From: Serilophus lunatus
Lineage: Eukaryota; Chordata; Aves; Passeriformes; Eurylaimidae
Direction: 5' to 3'
Length of the DNA stretch: 64,000 nt
Assembly: GCA_013399895.1 (NCBI GenBank)
Contig: VXBA01003089.1
Coordinates: forward strand, 682,001 to 746,000
The notes beneath the pieces were generated by a model. The model made no database searches. It was not told the origin of the DNA and saw nothing but the letters and a program-made list of their open reading frames with translations. This document shows positions 1 to 11,906 of this stretch, in pieces (position 1 is the stretch's first letter; each line of letters opens with the position of its first letter). The position numbers and the translations under genes are program-made.

Positions 1-3000
1 TACAGTAAAGTAAGTATTTCTTGAAGTGCATCATCTTAACAGGCTAATTCTATGAATACTCATGAACTGATAAAGTTAGACAAATTAAATACTGTAAATT
101 CCTTGTTATTGTAAATTGCTGTAGGAACAAAAGTAGAGATAAATTGTAGGCTAGTGTATGTGATGTTTTCAAAATTAAACAGCAAGTTATCTCTTCAGTC
201 TGCAACCTTTCACAGTCAATGAAGAAGAAACATTCTTAGAGTAGCATCATTCTTTTGACATTCTCAGCATTATTACTCATCATACTCATCATAAATTCTT
301 AATTAACCCTGAGATTAGCCATTTTTGCCATTTAACACACAACCCCTCCCATGCCTTATCTGTTTCCATAAAGGAAAGCAGGTGACATGAAAACTTCCCT
401 TATCATCTCTGAATGATATCATCTCTGAGTGAGAGTGCCCTGATGCAGTGATTATGTGTTAGGAGTGTAAACAGCTCTTAATGCCATTTGTGGAACACAT
501 GCATTTTATAGAAGCTTTTCCATTTTGCTGCTGACAGAAATGGGAGAGGAACCCATTGCTCTCCTATGCAGAACAGTGTGTGCCTTACTGCTTCTCTCCA
601 GGAACGGCCCTGTGCTCTTTTCTACTTCCACACTGCTCTCCTGAAAGATTCACCTTATCTGCTGGGCCAATGAGACCGTTAATGGGAACCCTGTACTGTG
701 CCATCAGAGCTCTACTTCTTGATCAATAGTTATTTACTTCTGAGAGGTCAGGGCTTGGCTAATATAGCTGAATAATTTTATTGATAGATAACATAACAAT
801 GAAAAATAAAGTTTAAAATAGAAGATGAATGAATTCAGCACTTTCTTTGGGGATGAATATTATTATTTTAAAATTTTAATAGCTGGTGGAATGCTGAAAG
901 GGCAGACAACAAAAGCTTTGAATAATTGTCCTAGGACTACAATCAGACTTCCATTATTGACCTCTGCTAATATTCTACTGTAACTGTCTGCTAAATTGGT
1001 TCCTTGGGGCTTGAAATATACAGTGATGTTATGAGTTCCTATTGTAAATTGCCACACAGAAAAGTAGCAAGTCTCTGAAATAGTGCTGGCCCTAGTTTGA
1101 TCAATACTCAATTCTAAGCAGTGCAAGAGGCAAGTGTTGCCATAGAAACATTGATGTCACCGAGGTTGAACAGTGGCTCTTACAACAAATCATTTCCTTT
1201 GAGCAGTTGTAATTGACTATATGTACAGTTTGCTGTCACCTGAGACTATTTACATCAAGCCAGTAACAGAGCTGCATTAGTTATTCTGGGAGTAAGAGGG
1301 TTAGCTCTTCCCTTTGTGACCTTACAAATACCTAGGAGGATATTGCCATGGCAACCAGAGATATAACAGGGTGAACATTAAGGTAGCTACATAATGCAGT
1401 GGTATTCTTCTGGAGCATGAGCAGTAGTTTTAATAAATTTTATCTAGCCATTGCATAATATAAACCTTGCATTAGATATATCTCTGTCACAACTTTTGAC
1501 TTCTAGTTATGTTACCTTTGACACAGGTGAACTCAAGAATTTTTGAAACTGACTACAGAACTTTAATGCGGCCTATTTTGTGCTGAGATGTTACAGAAAC
1601 ACATTTTTGCAGGATTAGGCCATGAGTTTAGCATGGAAAGCCTTTTTCTGCTTTCAGATGTAATGGTGCATGTTGATATGCAGGTAGTTCTCATTTCAGA
1701 ATTTGTCTGAATTGTTAAGTTCCATTTTCTCAGTTAGCTAGGTATTATTTACATGTGTTTTTTAAACAAAAAGTCAACCAGGTGCTTAAATGTCTTTTCA
1801 TCTTCATTTCACAGTCTTTTACTTCAGTAGAGTTTTTACTGCAGGTACGATTAAAGCTCCTTTAGTACTTCCCCCACTGCATTTGCTTTTGTTCACTGAA
1901 TGATTCCTCTGGAGCCAGTGGAACATCATCATGCCCTGCATTGATGTATCTTTCCATGAAAGACTGAGATTGGATTTTAAAGCACCTGCAGCGTTCAGCA
2001 GCATCCAAGCAGTTAAAAGAAAAACCTCAGTAATTCCTAATTTAAAAGCTTTAAATGCAAATCTAGTACCTTGCCATGAAAGTACATATTATTGTACTTT
2101 TAAAAGGGGTGGTATCTGATATGATAACATAATTATACAAATCTGCTTACATTCTGTAGTGTAAATACAAATTCAGTCACCTGTCTGTCAGTCCCATAGA
2201 CCAACATTCTCTGGTATATCAATAATAAGACACTGTGCATCTACAAGCTACCAAATTTCAGACAAAAATATCTAGCCTCCATATGCTTCAAATTGCATTT
2301 TTATACACTGCTTTCATACTTTATACTTCAAAAATGTAAAATTAATATAATTGTTCATGCTAATGGTATGATATATAGGCCTAATGGCCTACATTGTAAC
2401 TACTGAAGGAATAGATTGTTATGTGGGTTTTTTAAATATAATGCTAATGAAATCTCAGAGCATCTCAGACTTTCTTTCACAAAATGCCATGTACATGTGT
2501 GATAATGCATGGCTGACTCATGGAAATCCATAGCCACAAGAGATTGAGGCCTCCAAGACTTTTCTAAAAAAACAGCAGCAACAATGCAACAGGCAAAGGC
2601 TGATTTTAAAAGTAAGATTTATATAAATTGGAGATCTATATTAAAAAATTGTTTTCATATTCTAGGACATACTGATGAGAGTGAAGAAATTCTCCTTTGC
2701 CTACCCAGAAATTAACTCAGGCTTTCTTGGAACGTTCTTTGAAATTTCTATTAGTACTTACTGTTATGGACAAAATCCAGGGGAATTTCACCATTAGTGC
2801 AGTAATTATACTGGAATGGTTCAAGAAGGTTTTAGGCCATAGGTGTTCTGTCTGTGAATTCAGGTGAAAGTATTGTGACATTTTTCTGCTATTTAGAAAT
2901 ACACTTTATGGGAATGTAAATTGGAAATGCAACATGAAATCACTGCTGTGTAATATACAGTATAGGAAAATAACTGAAAATAAAGTACATGGTGACATTT

Positions 3001-6000
3001 TGATTTAGTTACAATAAAATTAATTTACAGGAAAGAATTGAGGATGCTGCATTCTTTCCTTCAGTTTCAAACACAGGTTTCTTTCCCTACTCACCCATCT
3101 TTTTTTACTAAGGAAGGCTGTGTGACTTTCCTGGGATAAAGAGAACGATCTGTAATGCTATATCATTTTTATGATCCTGTCATATAGGTGACTGAAAAAC
3201 GTTACCCTGCTGATACATTTAAATGACCCTCCACTAGAACCCAAATACAAACTTATTTTTAGTATCCAGAGACTGTACAGATAAAGGTCTTGTGGTAACT
3301 CTCTCCTCATTTTATTTCAGGGTTACTGTCTCAGCTGTTACTTGTTTCTGGTCTAGTTCACATTTTGGGTTGAACACTTTCTGTGATGTTGATTTGCTTC
3401 CACTGTGAAGTTCCTGTTAGTGTGCAGATGACCTACTGCTTGCTTAGATGAGACTGCCCTTCATGAAGTGCTTATAATTGATTTTGAATAATTTTGAGGA
3501 AAAAAACTTGAATGAAAATTATAGATGAGATCGAGGTGGTATTTGTGTTTGGACATTCTAATACACTGGAAATCCTTGAATTCTGAAAAACATTGTCAAA
3601 CTGTGAACTATAAACACTGTGATAGCAGCATCAGACACAAACTATTTATGTAGCAAACATGCTTAATGACACAACCATTATTATGGTAACTGAAAAGCTA
3701 CCAGTCCTTTGAGTTACATATCAGTGTGGACAAGTTAAAAATGTGAAGTGCTGGGAGATAGGCAGAGCAGCGGACATAGAAAAGCAGCAGCAACACAAGT
3801 ACAAAAGGGTGGAGATTCTGCTGTCATTACAGATATCCTTCTGTATGTACCCTTCATGATTCACTGGCGGCGAAATGCAGACACGGTACCAATAGCCTCT
3901 CTGCCAAATTGCAGGATTTGGGACAGGAAGAAGTGTTTTGTACTTTAGACGTGCTAATGCAGGCCAGGACTGTGAACTCTGAGTGCAGTATAGCCAAGGG
4001 AGCTTGATGAGCTCTACAAATGTGTGTGTGAAATACTCACTGAAAGTCTCGGGTTGCCAGTAGTCTTTGGCCAGCAGTGTATATAAACTTTCCATGACCC
4101 ACAGAGACAGTTATGCTCAGTGAGAAGGCTGAAGAGGTTGAAACTGAGGAGAGGATTCTCTGGAGATGGAGGCCTAAAGAAGGAGAGCTAGATTCTCAAA
4201 GCTGAATATTACAGTCTGTGTAATGAATTCCCAGAGGTTGACTAAAATGAACCCAAACCAAAATTTGATCAGCACTATGTCCTCTGTTTTAGAACAGGAA
4301 TGTGACAGATCAGTTTTGTTTATCTTACTGTGTCCCTTTTTGCAATGGATATGCTTTATTGCAACAACTATTTCTTACTGGTTGCTCTGTTAACTATTAA
4401 AAATGTAACACACTTGACCAAATATTTTTTCTTTTAAGAAGCTTTGGAAATGCAAAGACCTCATGGAAAGAAATGGAATTGTTTCCCAAATGTGAATGTA
4501 ATAGAAAATCTGTAAGGAATTCTTTTTTGGCTTTGAATCTCTTTTATGGCCTGTAATTCTGAAAGCTGCTATTCTCTCTCATTTTCCATCCCCTTCCCTC
4601 CCTTTGAGTAACTTCTCTGAACTCAGTATCTATTATGCTTGATCAGCATTGCTATTAAGTCCGAATCAGGTCCATTGTGTTCAGTAGAATTTTCCTTTCC
4701 AGTTTTGGCACTTTATCCTCCCTGGTACTGCTGTTAAATTTTGATTTGTCAGAAATACAGCCAGCCGGAGCTCTGGCATTACTATAGTTATGCTCCTAGT
4801 TACAACACAAAATACTTAACCCTTTGTCTCAGTGAGAAAAAAAAATCTGGTTAGAGAGATCAACTTGTACTGTTAAGAATCTCCTAAAAATGTCCATACC
4901 CCAGAGAAACAACCAGCATTAAATTTCTTTCCTAATGTTGGTCAAATGTATGCAGACTTTTTAATTGCTATGAAATGTTAAATTTTTTTTTACAGAAAGT
5001 TTTCCCTAACCTGGTAACAGCTGTAATCCCCCCAAAATGGTTTTGAGAAATCAGGGAAGAGGTTTAAATTGCATGTTGAATATCTGTAAATCTACTGGTT
5101 ACTCCCTGGAGGGCTAAAGATGACTAATTATATTCAATGTGTCAATCTATGGTGGCATGTTTTATGCAAGAGACTTCTCTTTGAATGGTTTCAGCAGTAG
5201 AAATAGATTTAATCTCTAAATTGTGTAACTGGGGTAGCAGTAGTCCTTAGTGCATCCACAAAACTGTTGACTGGCATGGTTTATTTTGCCTATATGGGAT
5301 AGGTCTTATGACAAACAAATAGAGTTTGGTTGATGTAACTTGGGATCACACTTCCAGCACACGTAGTGACAGCTTCCTGGTAGTCCTATGGTGGTAAAAT
5401 CATTCTGTGAGGTGTTCATTTACCCTCTCATCTAGGAGGTTTGAGGTTAGAAATTCTGGTGCAATGATTTATTCTGTGATTCTTATGATTTAACTCTAAT
5501 TCTTCAGGGATTCCAATCTCTCTGATGTGAGCACACACACCAATTTGCTGTTGACCAATTGCCTGCCATGACAGTGTGTGTGGTATTTCTTGAACTCATG
5601 CAAGTGTTGCAGAGATCTGTCCCACCTTTTAAAATTCCTGTATTTTCAGCAGACTCCAAGAGGGTTTCCAGTTCTCTTTCTCTGTGTCAGGGGCTTTATG
5701 TGGTTGAGTTCTCTTTGAAGTTGTAGCTTCTTCTTTCTCAGTATGAATCTCTGAGGCTTGGCTGGATGTCTCCTCCATGTTCTGGTAACTGACTTTTGCT
5801 TCCTCTCTACTCTCTTTAGTCAGGTGTAAGACTGCTAAATGCTCTTTTCTGAGGCTTTATTTAAGATATAATGGGACTGAAAAAATGAAAAGTTTTCCTG
5901 TATGACAGTATCCCAAACATAACAGAAAACAAAGGGAAGAGTGAGAGTAAAATATTTTTTCACTAGAGATATAGTGCTGGAAGTTATAGGCAGGGCTGTG

Positions 6001-9000
6001 TGACAGCTCTTTGTGTGGGTTAAAAGTAAAATCTCTTTATAAATCAGACTGTTGCCTTTTGAGGATGAGAAAAAACCCCTGCAGAATTAGAAAGAAGTCT
6101 TTTTCCACTCTTTCTAATTTTCCATTGATAAAGGTTTGGATTAGCAAGTATCATAGATGTATCTTTAGCAGGGCAGATGTGCAGTGGTATGCAAGGCTGT
6201 CACTGGTGGATGAGTGCCCACAGTTAATGGCTTGAGAATGACTGTGGATGAGAAGAGTGAGGGAATGAAGGAAGGGAAAAAGAGAGTGCTGTTTTCTCTG
6301 AGAAAGCTCTGCTAGCATAGCAATCTGTTTTAATACTGTCTTAAGACCTCTTCATGCAAGCTAAGATGCCCATGGGCTTTTCCATGGTTGAATCTTTCGT
6401 TACTGTGACCCTGATAGTCAGTGTCCAGTTTTCCAGTTTTCTGGAAAAGATCTATATTTCTATGCCCCAACCATATAATGGACAATGGAGAAAAACAAAT
6501 ATTTTGTGGCCTGGATACTGCTGAGAAAAGATTCTACTGGGATTCTTGGGTCTGTCCCATTTGTCTGGGCTGTGCCTTTAAAGAGTAGGCATGCCATGTA
6601 TGTCCATGTCTAAGATGACGAGCCCTGACTCCCCTGGGTGCTGTCACCTATTTTTATGAGGGAAATAATGGGTCCCATCTATTCCTGCTGTGCTGATACC
6701 AGAAGGATGGGGACAAGAAGAACAGAGGTGATGTTCTGGGTCTCACAGCCTCGGTCACACATTCTGGTCCACTCTGGTTCCCATCACTGGCTGCTGGGCA
6801 TAGCTCAGTATTTACATTCTAGTGCCTCCCTTCAGTCCATGCTGTTTCCTGAGTCCTAGTGTCAGGCGCTCTGAGCAGAGGTAGAGAGTGTGGATTTTCA
6901 TTCAGAGTCTCTTACAGAAGGAAGTTGTGACAGCTATGATGAATGAGTAAGAAGTTGTGAAGAAGCAAGAACCAAATGGGGAGGTGAGGAGGCAATGATG
7001 GGAATAGCTTCAGACTGCCTTGCAGACCTGGGGCTACCTGGCTGTCTAGGACAATGTGAAAAGCAGGCATGTTTTCAGAGCTGGGTTTTAGCTGTCCACA
7101 GCACAAATGGAGGGAAATTGGTCCATTGGCATCTACACATTTGCTGTGTAGTACAGAGGTAGTTTCTTTAGTCATTAGTGTAGATATGTCCTACACCAAA
7201 CTTAGAAATCCAGTGGCAAAAAAACCTGATGCAGCCAGTATTTCTATTTGCTTGTTTTTAAAGCCCCTTATCACACTATTTCCTTTATCTCTTTATTAAG
7301 GCAAGAGTCCATTTTCCCACTCCTGACAATGCTATTTCTCTTTCATAGTGGGTTTTTTTTTCCTCAGAGGATTTCCTCGACATTCTAGTTTTGGGTAACT
7401 TTCAGTCAGTCTTCTGTGGTGACAACAAATATGAGTATTTTTTCTATAAAGCAGTATTAAGTATTTTTATTTGCACTATCTTTTTAATGAATTATCTTTC
7501 TTCTCCAACACTCCATTATAAACTGTCTGGCAATGGATGATATATTAATCTTCATTTTCAAATTTCTTTAATACAGTAAATATTAACATTTATAATGCTT
7601 TTTGGTTTAAGTATGAAAATCTCTTTCTATGCTATTGCTTTACCATGGTTGTATAACAATCTTATGTGTATTCCTGTGAACCTGTCCATTCCCAAAATAT
7701 GAAATGCTGACCTCAAAGCAGTACAAGTTATGGATTTCTTCTTGGGGCAATACATGATTGACTTTACCCAGGGTGTATGAAGAAAATACAAGAGAAACCA
7801 TAACGAAAAAAATGTACTCCATTTGTCCTTCATGCAGACAAGTGTGGAAATCCTATAATAGTATATATTACATCTACCTTGGTATCAATATAAGATTGTT
7901 AGTAGATAATAGTATTAAAGTTCATCATGATTAACGTAATTAACAAGCATGCAGAAAGCAATAGATTTTTCTGTGTTACTGGAAATGCTTTTAGATGCCA
8001 TTATGGTCTCCATCACTGTGTATCTCATTTTTAAGACTCTTTTTTCCTTTACCTGGAAGCTTCCATCCGTTGCAAAAAGTGGAGATGGACTGGGCAGTTC
8101 ATTTAACATAAAATACCTCTGGGCCAGAATACTTATGCAGAGGAAGGAACTTATTCACTTAAGAAAGTGGTGGGATATGCTGCCTCCTTTCCTGGACATG
8201 CTTATGCTGTTATTAAATAACATAAATAATAATAATAAATTATTAATAGAAAATGATACTTAGCACATACATATGCAATTTATTACCAAAAGGTGGAGTT
8301 AGGCCTTACTTGATCAGTGCAGTAGCCCATTTCTCAGCATTTAAGTTCATTTTGTTAAGAGTCAGACTGGCCTATTACCATAGCGTAAAAATTATCTCCA
8401 AAATTACAAAACAAGGTAGTTAGAATAGGTTCCATTCTTGCCATTTAGTCTGATGACGTTGAGAGTGGCACCATGGATGATATAGGATAAAAATGCACTG
8501 TGCTACTGTCACTGTCAGAAAAGATCCTCTGAGAGCAGACATATGAAGCTTGTGTTAGAAGGCAGAGTTGGTCTAGATTAAATTCATTTTCCCACATCTT
8601 TGGTTTATTATAGAGATATTTCGAATTGAGAAGATCGAATATGAACTATCTCAAGATGGATTGACTTTAGTTAGGAGAATGATATTCTTGCATTAGTGGT
8701 GTAAAGACCAAGTTGGTAAGCCTGTTGTAAGGACAGTAGTGAAGAGTAGTAGAAGAAATGTTCTAGCAAGGTAGAGGAAGATCTGTGGATGTGCTGAAGA
8801 TTTGTTTAGCTGGGCTATGTTCTTGTTGGCCAGTGTCTCCAGAACACACAATGGCCTTTTTTCTTGAGTACATTTACTTCAGTCTTTATCACTTTCACCA
8901 GTTCAAGATGCAACCCTGACAAATATCCTGTTTAACCAGTCCTGGGAAAACTGGACAGCCATGTATTCAAATATTGCACTGTTGATCTGTTTTAGTGCTA

Positions 9001-10577
9001 TAGGTGACTTTAGAACAGCCACAACACTAATTTAGCTTTTGACACTTTGCAGAAAGACATCACAGGCTTAGTAATAAATGATATTCTTTAGATGCAGGTG
9101 TATTTGTGCAAGGGGAACTCTGTCCTTTCCGAGACTAGAATGGGATTTGCTACTTTGCAGGGAGAGCCTGACTGATGTGGACTAAAGCTTAATGCATACC
9201 TAATTACAGAGCAGACTTCCCCTTTCTGAGATTCAGAGGCATTAATTAAAGAAAGAAATTTATTACAACCTGCTCCATTATCTCCAGTCACCTTTACACA
9301 GATGAAGACTAAATTATCTCTCTTTCTAACAGAGTTCTGCATGCAGAACTCTACCACTTTAGCAGAGGCTTTCTATATTACATAGGCAAGCAAAACAGGA
9401 TTTAAGAGACACAGTCCACTTGCTAGATCTACTTTGTAAATCATGTTTCTTCTCCATCTACTCTCTGTTTCTGAGGAGTGTGAACTCATGAATTAACATC
9501 TCTTGTGGAAAAAGGTGTTGGCTCCCAGTCAAGCCTCCTGGCAGAGATATCCAGAGCAGATGCCATACTTGTGCAGCTGGCACTGGCACCCGGCTCAGGT
9601 TGAATACTTTCCAACACCATGTGTGCATGGCACAGGTGTTGAAGGCTGATGCCTTTGGACTCTGTTGTGTCACTCCAACCTGCCTTGCATTACTATAGCC
9701 CTTTAGAGGGTTTACTTTGCTCTCCAGATGAGAAGAGGGCTGCTAATTCCAGATGTGGAGGCTAGTTTCATGTTTTTGTATGATGAATTGACAGTAGCTC
9801 TGTATCAGAAACAAGTGTCATTCTCAGGAAAGAAAATAACTGTAGTGAACCTCTCCCAGATTGCCACACGCCAATTCAGTGTGGGAAAAGAACAGGAGGC
9901 GACTGCAAAGCTAAGTTGTACAACGAGGATAGTGTCTAGAAGAAAGACACTTGATACTAATGCAATTCTTAAAAAAAAATTCAAATGTAAAAGCATCAAA
10001 AAATCTCTTGCTGTCCTCACAGAGACTGTTGGCAAAGGGAACACCCTGAAAGCTCCAACACAGTTTAGACAATACCCAGGATCTGCCTGATGAACAGAAG
10101 AAAAATACCAGAGAGATTTCATGCATGGGGCCCACCCTTTCTGTGTGATTAGTTAGAACTAGTTAAGTCAAATTCCACTGAGTATTTCCAAACAAGCTAT
10201 TTATGATAAGTCGTAACAATGAGTCCGTTTTTACAGGAAACTAAAAGAGAGATCTCTTGCTGACACCATTTGGAATTCCTCTGAGTCTTATCACAAGAGC
10301 CTTGGCATCCTCATTCTCTTTTAAACAGATAGTGGGAAATTTCCAGGTCTGTGTGATTCTCATCCTTCACTTGATGTAATTTCATTGAGAAAACACCATG
10401 TAAGACTTTCCTTGTTTACCAGGTTCAGCAGGAAGGTTACAGAGCCTGCCAGGAGATGGATATCTGGCAGATGACATTTGCCTGTGTTGCTGCATTGCTT
10501 GTGTCAGTCTATCAGTGCTGTAGGCCATTCAGGGAAGAATGCTTTATGGCTACACAGCAAGCATGAGGCCACTCATG
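1..10577. other. AT-rich unique noncoding DNA, no gene recognised
   Basis: I read both strands and see no recognisable coding exon, RNA gene or intact mobile element. The longest open frame is 124 codons on the minus strand (3721-4095). It has no domain, signal peptide or motif that I recognise, and a 66-codon frame overlaps it on the other strand, as expected by chance. A plus-strand frame at 9728-10090 (120 codons, rich in Lys, Arg and Thr) is overlapped by two minus-strand frames and is also unrecognised. A short AAT repeat lies at 8224-8240. GC-richer patches at about 6640-6860 and 9480-9720 show no other structure. Undetected short exons or very old repeats cannot be excluded by eye. Confidence 0.6.
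8224..8240. repeat. Short (AAT)n microsatellite
   Basis: About five AAT units sit in an AT-only neighbourhood that continues as TTATTAATA. It is a simple repeat with no sign of function. Confidence 0.7.
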
Positions 10578-10713
10578 TCTCAGAGTTTAACTCAGTTGAT
10601 TAGAACATGGGGCTAATAATGCCGGGGTTGTGGGTTTGATCCTTGTGTAGGCCATTCACTTAAAAGTTGGGCTTGATGATACTGGTGTGTCCTTTCCAAC
10701 ACTGAATACTCGG
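10578..10713 (+). mobile_element. tRNA-Ile-derived SINE with CR1 3' tail (TguSINE1-like)
   Basis: The head (about 10581-10655) reads like a decayed tRNA-Ile. It has an A-box-like TAACTCAGTTG at 10588-10598, an anticodon loop CTAATAA with anticodon AAT at 10615-10617, and a B-box-like GGTTTGATCC at 10633-10642. It runs into GGCCATTCACTTAA and then a CR1-type 3' end (GTTGGGCTTGATGAT at 10666-10680, CCTTTCCAAC near 10691-10700, GAATACT). This tRNA-head and CR1-tail design is known from bird SINEs moved by CR1 reverse transcriptase. I recall the zebra-finch family TguSINE1 as this type, which points to a passerine host. The terminal short repeat usual for CR1 is missing or eroded, and I see no target duplication. 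Several substitutions in both boxes suggest it is not recent and is probably no longer transcribed. Confidence 0.8.
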
Positions 10714-11352
10714 AGTACATGGTATAGGCCTCTCTAGGGAAGAATCTACCTCCTTCTCTTTGCTTAGGCAGAGATGACCAGAAATACCCTCCCTGGTTCT
10801 TGACTTGAACTCCTATATGTGCTGGAGGCAAAGGAAGCAGGCTTCTCTCAGATGAGCTCTGTATTCTTGAATTCATTGCTCAAGAGGGTCATACGTCGTC
10901 TTCCTTCTCAGCAGCAGATTACAGCTATCATCCATCCTACATCCAGTCTTTGGGTTCACTATTTTAGGCCTCTTTTGCTATATAACTATCCTTTGTTGCC
11001 AATTCTAGTTACCCCTGGATCTCTGCCGGGACACCTGGGTATAGCAGATCTTGGCAATCATGGGTATGGAGCAGATTATTGAAAGCATGAACCCATGTGT
11101 TGGTGGCTAAATAGACAGAAGGTTATTGCCTCATGCCCGGCTCAGATGGCAACTCTAAAGATAACTTCTGCTGGCTAAATGGAAGCAACTTCTAGTAGCC
11201 TCTCTCTGAATATGGCTGGCTGCGTTGTCTCTGCTGTAATGCCTTTGAAACAGCACTGGAGACTGGAGGGAATGCTTCACAGGGCACAAGGACACTGGAA
11301 AAATCAGGCCACAAAATTTGTGGAGACAGGCGTTGTGGTTGAAATGGGCATC
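10714..11352. other. Unique DNA between SINE and DNA transposon
   Basis: This 640-base spacer has moderate GC. Open frames of 87 codons (10819-11082, plus) and 72 codons (11155-11373, minus) are present. Neither shows a recognisable motif, and the second runs into the transposon end. No promoter or RNA gene was seen. Confidence 0.5.
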
Positions 11353-11360
11353 GTGTAGAC
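11353..11360. repeat. Left target-site duplication of the hAT element
   Basis: GTGTAGAC lies immediately left of the inverted repeat. The partner GTCTAGAC (11899-11906) lies immediately right of the other end. Seven of eight bases match. Eight-base duplications are the hallmark of hAT transposition. Confidence 0.8.
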
Positions 11361-11390
11361 CGGGTGTCCTCAAACTTTTTCAACAGGAGG

Positions 11391-11454
11391 CCGGGTCACT
11401 GTCCCTCAGACACTGTCGGGGGCCGGGTCACTGTCCCTCAGACACTGTCGGGGG
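11391..11454 (+). repeat. Exact 32-bp tandem duplication inside the hAT element
   Basis: The unit starting CCGGGTCACTGTCCCTCAGA and ending TGTCGGGGG occurs at 11391-11422 and again, base for base, at 11423-11454. The copies are identical, so the duplication is either younger than the surrounding decay or belongs to the subfamily that inserted. Confidence 0.9.
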
Positions 11455-11654
11455 CGGGGCTATAGTTTGGAAAAAACCGAACGAATTCCTATGCACACTG
11501 CACATGTTTTTTTTGTAGTAGTGCACAAAAAACAGGAAAAAGAATGCAATATTTAAAATGAAGAACAATTGTAATCAACAAAACCAAATAATATTCCAAT
11601 GTGAACTATGGGCCTGCTTTTGGCTAATGAGATGGTCAGTGTCAGGTTCCATAC

Positions 11655-11870
11655 CTGTCCCCGCCAGTCGCAGCGCGGGGCAGCCCGGGGGCCAGGCCCG
11701 CACTCCGCCTCCCGCTCCCGTCCCGCCGCACCGGCCCCGCAGAGCCGCCCGTGGGACTGCGGAGAGACAGGGGCTGTCCCCGTCCGAGAGGAGACCGCAG
11801 GCAGCACAGAGGCGGGGGGGTCTGTAAATACCGGCGGGCCGGATTGCGGACCCTGGTGGGCCGTATCCAG
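11655..11870. other. CpG-rich core of the hAT element
   Basis: This is the most CpG-dense stretch in the window, in contrast with the AT-rich flanks. It includes runs such as CAGCGCGGGGCAGCCCGGGG. It lies wholly inside the transposon, so it is element sequence and not a gene promoter island. Many CpGs survive, which suggests a fairly recent insertion, weak methylation, or both. Confidence 0.7.
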
Positions 11871-11898
11871 CCCGTGGGCTGTAGTTTGAGGACCCCTG

Positions 11899-11906
11899 GT
11901 CTAGAC
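11899..11906. repeat. Right target-site duplication of the hAT element
   Basis: GTCTAGAC directly follows the terminal CCCCTG and differs from the left copy at one base. Confidence 0.8.

Larger units (their letters stand above)
11361..11898 (+). mobile_element. Non-autonomous hAT-type DNA transposon, complete, 538 bp
   Basis: The left end begins CGGGTGTCCTCAAACT and the right end finishes AGTTTGAGGACCCCTG. The reverse complement of the right end is CAGGGGTCCTCAAACT, which matches the left end at 14 of 16 positions and has the CAGGGGT-type start common in Charlie-like hAT elements. An 8-bp target duplication flanks it (GTGTAGAC and GTCTAGAC). No transposase is encoded, so movement would have depended on an autonomous relative. 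Inside, an AT-rich part (about 11463-11640) is followed by a very CpG-rich part (about 11655-11870). The 11486-11640 stretch resembles, from memory, hAT miniature elements I associate with mammals and reptiles, but this is unverified. Several open frames of 80-142 codons (11553-12128) on both strands arise from this GC-rich core and are not genes. The intact ends and surviving CpGs suggest moderate age. Plus strand is an arbitrary orientation. Confidence 0.85.

Noticed and set aside
3721..4095. 124-codon minus-strand open frame
   Set aside because: No recognisable domain, an opposing frame overlaps it, and its length is within chance expectation for 64 kb.
9728..10090. 120-codon plus-strand frame rich in Lys, Arg and Thr
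   Set aside because: No family recognised and two frames of 74-105 codons overlap it on the other strand; no splice or promoter context.
10581..10655. A possible tRNA-Ile gene
   Set aside because: The acceptor stem and both promoter boxes are altered and it continues into a CR1 tail, so it is a SINE head and not a functional tRNA.
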